Assembly (NCBI GenBank): GCA_021907015.1
Contig: CP091064.1
Coordinates: 4,955,496 to 5,019,495, forward strand
Reading direction: 5' to 3'
Origin: Pectobacterium sp. PL152
Lineage (GTDB): Bacteria > Pseudomonadota > Gammaproteobacteria > Enterobacterales > Enterobacteriaceae
DNA: 64,000 nucleotides
The notes beneath the pieces are model-generated. The model saw only the letters and a program-made list of their open reading frames with translations. It searched no databases and had not been told where the DNA came from. Position numbers and translations under genes: made by a program. Positions 58,397 through 64,000 of the stretch are shown here, in pieces (position 1 is the first letter of the stretch; each line of letters opens with the position of its first letter).

Positions 58397-59795
58397 GTGG
58401 CAAAATTATTTTTACGTAGTGGAAGTTTGGATGATTTTCTGGCGCTGGGCGAGAACGGGCAGCCAGTTTACGCATCGGCACTTCAATTGCGGGAAACGTT
58501 ACGTCTCAGAAAACAACAGCAGATTGCCGATTGTCTGGCGATTCCCCAACCCAATGAGCATGGCGACCGTATTGACTGGTATTCGCCGGTTGACGGTAAA
58601 GTCACCTCCTGGATTGCCGCGAGCGAAGAAGAACGAGAAAAAGCGCTGGCATTACTGGAAACCTATCAGGCCGCCGTGGCCGACATCAGCCAGCGTGCGC
58701 AAAATGCAGAGAAAGCCGGGCAGAAACTTTTCGGTGTTCTGCTGGCAAAAGCGATACAGTTCCCAGGGGCGAACCACGTCTATCTGGTTGATGGCAAACC
58801 GGTCTTAACATTCTGGGGCTTCGTTAATCTCGATAAAAATCCCGTCTTGATGCGCTGGATTGCTTGCGGCCTGTCATCAAAGAAGTGGAACCGCTTTTTG
58901 TTGCCCCTGCTGCCGCACCAACGCGGCCTCTGGTCGATCCCGTTCCCGAACCGGAACCACAGCCTGTCAGTCCACCGGAGCCCGTCGAGCCAACGCCTGC
59001 GCCTGTCGCTGCGGCAGCAGCCGTTCCTGTTCGTCCGGCGTTCTTCCGACTGTGGTGGCTGTTACCTGCCGCTGCGCTGTTAGCGATTCTGTCATTGCAA
59101 ATCCGCGGCTGCGTGTCTGGGCAAGACGACAAGCCAGCACCCGATTTGGCTGCGACGGTCAAACAGGAAAACGTGCTCTGCCTTCTTCCACGCCGGCGGA
59201 ACCTGCGCCGCAGCAAGAAAGCGCCCCGGTTCCGCCTGTCGCAGAAAAAGAGAAGGTGAAAGCCGCTGAGCCAGCGGTTGCAACGCCTCCTGCTGCACCT
59301 GTAGCAGAAGCGGTGAAACCAGAAGCCCATGCAGCCACTGAACCGAAAGAGCCTGTTACGCCGCCGGCTGAGCCGGTTGTGGAGCAGGTGCCAGCAATGC
59401 CTGCGGGCAAAGATGATTTAGTCATGCCTGCTGACGAGGTGAAAATCGGTTCCATCAAGTTCCTGAACGGCAACTGGCGCGTCATTGTTGATGGCAAAGC
59501 GCCGATTACCGGCAGGCCGCCCAGCCTGCGTTACCAGATTCAAAATGGAAAAGGTACCGCGCGAATTACTCATGGTGACGGTGTCACGTGTCGTGCCAAC
59601 GTTGAAGCAGGGTTAATGAGCTCTGGCAATTTGATCATCAACAGCCGTTCTGGTGCACGTTGTTCCGATAATTCTCGTTTCCAAATGCCAGAACTGGTCT
59701 GTAAACAAGGTGCTTCCGGCACTGCGGCGGAGTGTATCGGCCGTTATGATGCAGACACCGTTTTCCCGATGACGATAAAGCGCGAGAGTAAATAA
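58397..59795 (+). CDS. srfA: SrfA-family membrane protein (two frame breaks)
   Basis: First gene of the srfABC module. Read-through gives about 466 residues: MAKLFLRSGSLDDFLALGEN, a helical part (AQNAEKAGQKLFGVLLAKAI), a Pro/Glu-rich linker (PLVDPVPEPEPQPVSPPEPV), one membrane span (RLWWLLPAAALLAILSLQIR), a second Pro/Ala/Glu linker and a C-terminal domain (IKFLNGNWRVIVDGKAPITG; VTCRANVEAGLMSSGNLIIN). Breaks near 58866 and 59172. GTG start with AAAGG ten bases upstream. Biochemical role unknown. An exact matS site lies inside. Confidence 0.8.
59575..59587. other. matS site (MatP binding), inside srfA
   Basis: GTGACGGTGTCAC matches GTGACRNYGTCAC exactly (R=G, N=G, Y=T). Confidence 0.8.
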
Positions 59796-59797
59796 TC

Positions 59798-62783
59798 ATG
59801 CTGGCGACGATTACCGATTATAAACAACGCATTACGTTGATTCAGGACAGCGGGATTCAGTTTCTGGATTTTGCCTTAAAGCCGCAGTTTTCGGCTGAAC
59901 AACCTAACTGCTACGTACGCAAAAGCGCCAACGGGCCCTTGCTGCACCTGCTTTACGATGCGCATACGGACAAATTCCTGCTGCCTTCAGCCACAGGGAT
60001 GCCGCCGGAAGTGGTGAAGCCAGAGTTGAGCATTTCGCTTGAGCAATCGCTGAAACTGCTGGAGAACATCTGGCTGCCGCTGCCCTTCTTCCGCTTTAAT
60101 CCGCCGCGCACCTTTATGGGCGGGCCGGATAACTGGGCGCGGATGCAGATTCTGGCATTAGAGACGCCCGATCAGGACGGCAACACGCACCGCATCTGTC
60201 TGGCATTCGATACCAAAACGTATCCGGAAGGCCACGAGTACGAGTCATTGGCACCAAATGCCAATGACATCAAAACCGGTGGGAGTTTCGCGCTGGCTTA
60301 TCACAGCGACGAACTGGGTGAATTCCTTGATGAGACCTGGGTCGACGGCTGGCTGCGCGAAGTCTTTACTCAGCGGGTTAAAGCGCTGGAAAACCGCGAT
60401 AGCCACGATGTGAAAGTGGCGCTCAGAGGGTTTGAATATCAGGCACATTACCTGAATGTGTTGGATATGCTGGGCAACCAGCTAGAAATACCGGAAATTC
60501 GCATCAATACCAGCACGCTGCAGGAACCCGCCGTCAACGTTGACCTGATTTTGGACGTCGGTAACTCACACACCTGCGGCATTCTGGTTGAGGATCATGC
60601 AGACGAAAGCAACGGCCTGAAGCAGACCTATGAACTGCAGTTGCGCGATCTGAGTGAGCCACATTATCTGTATAACGAACTGTTCGAGAGCCGCGTTGAG
60701 TTTTCACAGGCGAAGTTCGGCAAAGAAAACTTCTGTAGAAAGCGGCCGTGATGATGCCTTTATCTGGCCGTCCATCACCCGTGTCGGACGAGAAGCCAGC
60801 CACATGGCGCTACTGCGTCAGGGTACGGAAGGTTCAAGCGGTATTTCCAGCCCGCGTCGCTACCTGTGGGATGAAGAAAGCTATGCGCCAGGCTGGCGTT
60901 TCAGCCAGACGGACGCGCATTCGCAAACCGAACCGCTAGCGACAGCCATGCCGTTGACCATCATGCTGAATGATGAAGGCCAACCACTTTACAACCAGCC
61001 GCTGGAAGAACGCCTACCGGTGTTTTCGCCGCACTATAGCCGCAGTTCGATCATGACATTCATGCTCTCCGAACTGCTGGCACAGGCGCTGATGCAGATG
61101 AACAGCGCCGCTCAGCGTTTGAAGATGATCCACAGCAGCGCGCCGCGCCAGTTGCGAAATATTATTCTGACGCTGCCTTCCGCGATGCCGAAACCCGAGC
61201 GTGAAATTTTCCGTCGCCGTATGCATGAAGCGATCGCGCTGGTCTGGAAAGCGATGGACTGGCACCCAATGGATGAGGATTTCACCACACCAGCCGACAA
61301 GCAGCAGAGCCGGGTTCCGGTGCCTGACGTGCAAATCGAGTGGGACGAAGCCACCTGCGGACAGATGGTTTACCTGTATAACGAAGCGCAGGTGAACTTT
61401 GGTGGCCGTGCGGAAGATTTCTTCGCTAGTATGGCGCGCCCTGATAAGGAGCTTGATGAGGGCGAACCCGCGGGAAAAACGCTGCGCATCGCCTCAATCG
61501 ATATCGGCGGCGGCACCACCGACCTCGCCATTACGCAATATCTGCTCGATGACGGCGTCGGCAACAACGTTAAAATCATTCCCCGCCTGCTGTTCCGTGA
61601 AGGCTTTAAGGTCGCTGGCGACGATATTCTGCTGGATGTGATTCAGCTCTATATCCTTCCTGCGCTACAGGCTGCGCTGAAAACCGCCGGACTGGCCAGC
61701 CCGGATGCGCTGATGGCGAAGCTGTTCGGCAATGAAGGCCGTATGGACGCCCAGCTTACGCTGCGCCAGCAGGTGACGTTGCAGGTCTTCATCCCGATCG
61801 GCCGCGCGATTCTGGAAGCCTATGAGCGCTTTGACCCGCTGGATACCAGCGCCGAAATCGAATCTACCTTCGGCGAATTGCTGGAGCAGGCGCCGACGGA
61901 AAAAGTGCTGGAATACATCAATACGGAAGTACAGCGCGAACTGCCGGTTAGCGATAGCGTATTCGATATCTTACAGGTGCCGCTCATCCTCAAACTGAGC
62001 AAACTGCACGGCGAATTCCTGTCGAACAAAATGAACATCACGCAGAACCTGCGCCTGATGTCTGAAGTGGTGTCGCTGTATTCGTGCGATGTGCTGCTGC
62101 TGACTGGCCGCCCTTCGCGCTTCCCGGGAATTCAGGCGCTGTTCCGCCACCTGCAACCGCTGCCAATTAACCGGATGCTGTCTCTCGATGGATATCACAC
62201 TAATGACTGGTATCCGTTTAACAAACGTGGACGTATCGATAACCCGAAATCCACCGCGGCCGTCGGCGCGATGCTGTGCCTGCTGGCGCTCGATCTGCGC
62301 TTGCCGGGCTTTTACTTTAAGGTCGGTGATTTCCAGCCGTATTCCACCGTGCGCTACCTCGGCATGATGGACAGCAACAACGCGCTGACGCTGGATAACG
62401 TTTATTACAGCGATATCGATCTGGATGCGCCGGATTTCGTGTTGGATCCACAACATAGCTTCCAGGTACGTGGCTCACTCTGTCTTGGCTTCCGCCAGTT
62501 GGACAACGAGCGCTGGCCGGCCTCCTCGCTTTATATGCTCTCGATTGTCGATCAGGATTTAGCCCGTAAAGTCGTCGGCGACAGTAAACTGCGCGTCCGG
62601 CTAGCCGTGACGAAGAGTGACGATCAAGACAGCCCTGAGCGCTTTGAAATTGCCGATGCGGTGTTGGAAGACGGCACTCGCGTTCCGCCACAGCATTTAC
62701 GACTCAAATTGAACACATTATCCGCTAACGGTTCAGGAGCGACCCATTATTGGATCGATAGTGGGAGTGTATTTAAAAAATGA
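59798..62783 (+). CDS. srfB: SrfB virulence-associated protein, actin/Hsp70-like ATPase fold (one frame break)
   Basis: Read-through gives about 995 residues. Two phosphate-binding-like motifs of the actin/Hsp70/sugar-kinase superfamily are visible: VDLILDVGNSHTCGILVEDH (about residue 248) and ASIDIGGGTTDLAITQYLLD (about residue 567). The later LLLTGRPSRFPGIQALF plus STAAVGAMLCLL resemble the adenosine motif. The frame breaks near 60735 (about two bases missing in TTCTGT). It starts two bases after srfA and overlaps srfC by four bases. Confidence 0.85.
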
Positions 62784-64000
62784 AACGATTAACGCCCAAA
62801 CAGCTTTCTACCCGACTCCACGGCCAGCTACAGGCCGTCGCGCAAGGTGTTGAACAGGCCATCGGCTGGGTTGAAACCACACGCCAGAACGCTCCGCGTC
62901 TGGATATCGAAGCCGATCGTCTGATCGTCAAACTGCGCCGTAATCACAATAAAGCGCAGCATCTGTCCGATGTGGCGCAGAAAGAGATTGCCATCGGCTT
63001 TTTGGCCTGTCTCAGGCGGGGAAATCTTATCTTATCGCTTCGCTAGCCGGGGGAAAACGGCAAGCTGGAAACCGCGTTTGAAGGGCAACAGCTGGATTTT
63101 ATCGAGCACATTAACCCGTCTGACCGGGCCACTGCGCTCGTGACGCGTTTTAGCCGGCAGTCAGGTGTGAAGAACAAATCGTTCCCCGTTCAACTGCAAC
63201 TGCTCAGCGAGCTGGATATTGGTAAGATCATGGCCAACGCGTTTTTGAACGATCTCAATCAAGAGACAACGTTTGAAGAGCTGGATGAGCGCCATATTGC
63301 CGAACACATTAAAACGCTGCTGATGCACCGCCAGCCGGAACCCGTTGAAGGGATGAGCCGCGATGAAGTAGTCGAACTTTGGGACTACCTTGCGCGTCAC
63401 GACGTCAAACGGCAAAAACAGCTGGAAGCGCACTTCTGGCCGGTGGCGATTGAATTAGCACCTTATCTCACCGTTGACGATCGCGCCCAGCTCTTCTCCG
63501 TACTGTGGGGCGAATTGAATTCGCTGACCGCTGCGTATCGCCATTTCAGCCACACGCTGCAACACCTGTCCGGTACACGTAAGCTGTTAGCGCCGCTGCG
63601 GACACTGGTGGATGATGAGTTAAATCCAGCAGACGGCCTGATCGATGGTTCGGCGCTGGAACGCTTGCACAGCGCCGACGATCCCGGCGTGTTGGTGCGG
63701 CCAGTTCAGAATGGCCGTGCGGGGAAAACGACAGAGCTTTCGCTGGCCGAGCTAACGATGCTAACGGCGGAGCTGCTTATCCCACTGCATTTACCGCCTA
63801 AAGAAGCGCTGTTCGAGCAGGTTGATGTGCTGGATTTCCCTGGCTTTGGTGAGCTCCGCGAAACGCGGGACGAGCCACCAGCAAAACGCAGCACACAGCA
63901 TCCACTGGCGCACACGCTATTACGGGCGAAGCGTGCCTATCTACTGGAGCGCTATACTGACAATCAGGAAATGAACGTTCTGATGGTATGTAGCGCCGCA
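62780..64000 (+). CDS. srfC: SrfC, putative P-loop GTPase-like protein (partial at right edge; frame breaks)
   Basis: Starts MKRLTPKQLSTRLHGQLQAV at the ATGA overlap with srfB. After a one-base gap near 63000 it continues GLFGLSQAGKSYLIASLAGG, a clear Walker A (GLSQAGKS), and later LFEQVDVLDFPGFGELRETR, a DxxG-like switch. This suggests a dynamin- or septin-like large GTPase. A second gap lies in G5 near 63055. The C-terminal part is beyond the window. Function unknown. Confidence 0.82.

Noticed and set aside
63127..63420. Further matS-like words in srfC (GTGACGCG..., GTCACGACGTC)
   Set aside because: They do not fit GTGACRNYGTCAC at conserved positions.
1..64000. CRISPR arrays, rRNA, tRNA, prophage or complete insertion sequences
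   Set aside because: I saw no regularly spaced repeats, tRNA-like cloverleaf, rRNA segment, phage structural gene or transposase; a covariance-model scan would be needed to exclude small RNAs.

Overview
The window is a chromosomal replication-terminus segment of a soft-rot enterobacterium, most likely Pectobacterium. The core genes read like close homologues of Escherichia coli terminus genes (ydgJ, add, ydgA, manA, fumC, tus, ynfM/ynfL, mlc, ynfK, ynfB, ydfG). They are mixed with loci typical of plant-associated soft-rot bacteria: a secreted expansin, srfABC, and glucosylglycerate genes. The genus is inferred from gene content; no 16S or marker search was possible.

Three kinds of chromosome-terminus signal are present. 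A Ter fork-arrest site (17884-17906) sits in front of tus. A dif dimer-resolution site lies at 48760-48787. Three exact MatP sites (matS) lie at 7521, 51241 and 59575. Three KOPS-type octamers left of dif all point rightward, toward it.

Layout: (1) 1-7122, L-arabinose catabolism and uptake: araBA on the minus strand, divergent from araFGH-araC. (2) 7.2-24.1 kb, core terminus genes: ydgJ, yfeH, add, an SBF/ACR3-like carrier, ydgA, manA, fumC, tus, ynfM/ynfL, mlc, ynfK and a drug exporter. (3) 24.2-32.5 kb, small secreted proteins, a multi-hairpin repeat element, ydfG, a Tat-exported aminotransferase, gpgP with a truncated gpgS, a GlxA-type regulator, a metallo-beta-lactamase-fold hydrolase and pptA. 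(4) 32.8-37.7 kb, the dat-ddc pair for 1,3-diaminopropane, then digH and a VF530 protein. (5) 38-51 kb, an accessory zone around dif: a nitrilase-superfamily protein, a TIR-domain remnant, a flavin/2Fe-2S hybrid reductase with a divergent CGNR regulator, a TetR/NTF2/secreted-esterase cluster, the cyanate locus cynR/cynTS, dif, and small enzymes. (6) 51-58 kb, a chemoreceptor with a FliA-type promoter, ybjJ/ybjK, cybC, osmC and the expansin. (7) 58.4-64 kb, srfABC, cut by the window end.

Reading caution: more than twenty otherwise well-conserved genes are broken only by missing single bases, nearly always in short homopolymers. manA needs six bases restored and then comes out at 390 codons. 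This looks like sequencing or assembly undercalling, not gene decay. I therefore give such genes as single CDS features and state where the frame breaks. Only the TIR fragment with its upstream partner, the gpgS remnant and one DUF4440-like gene look truly truncated.
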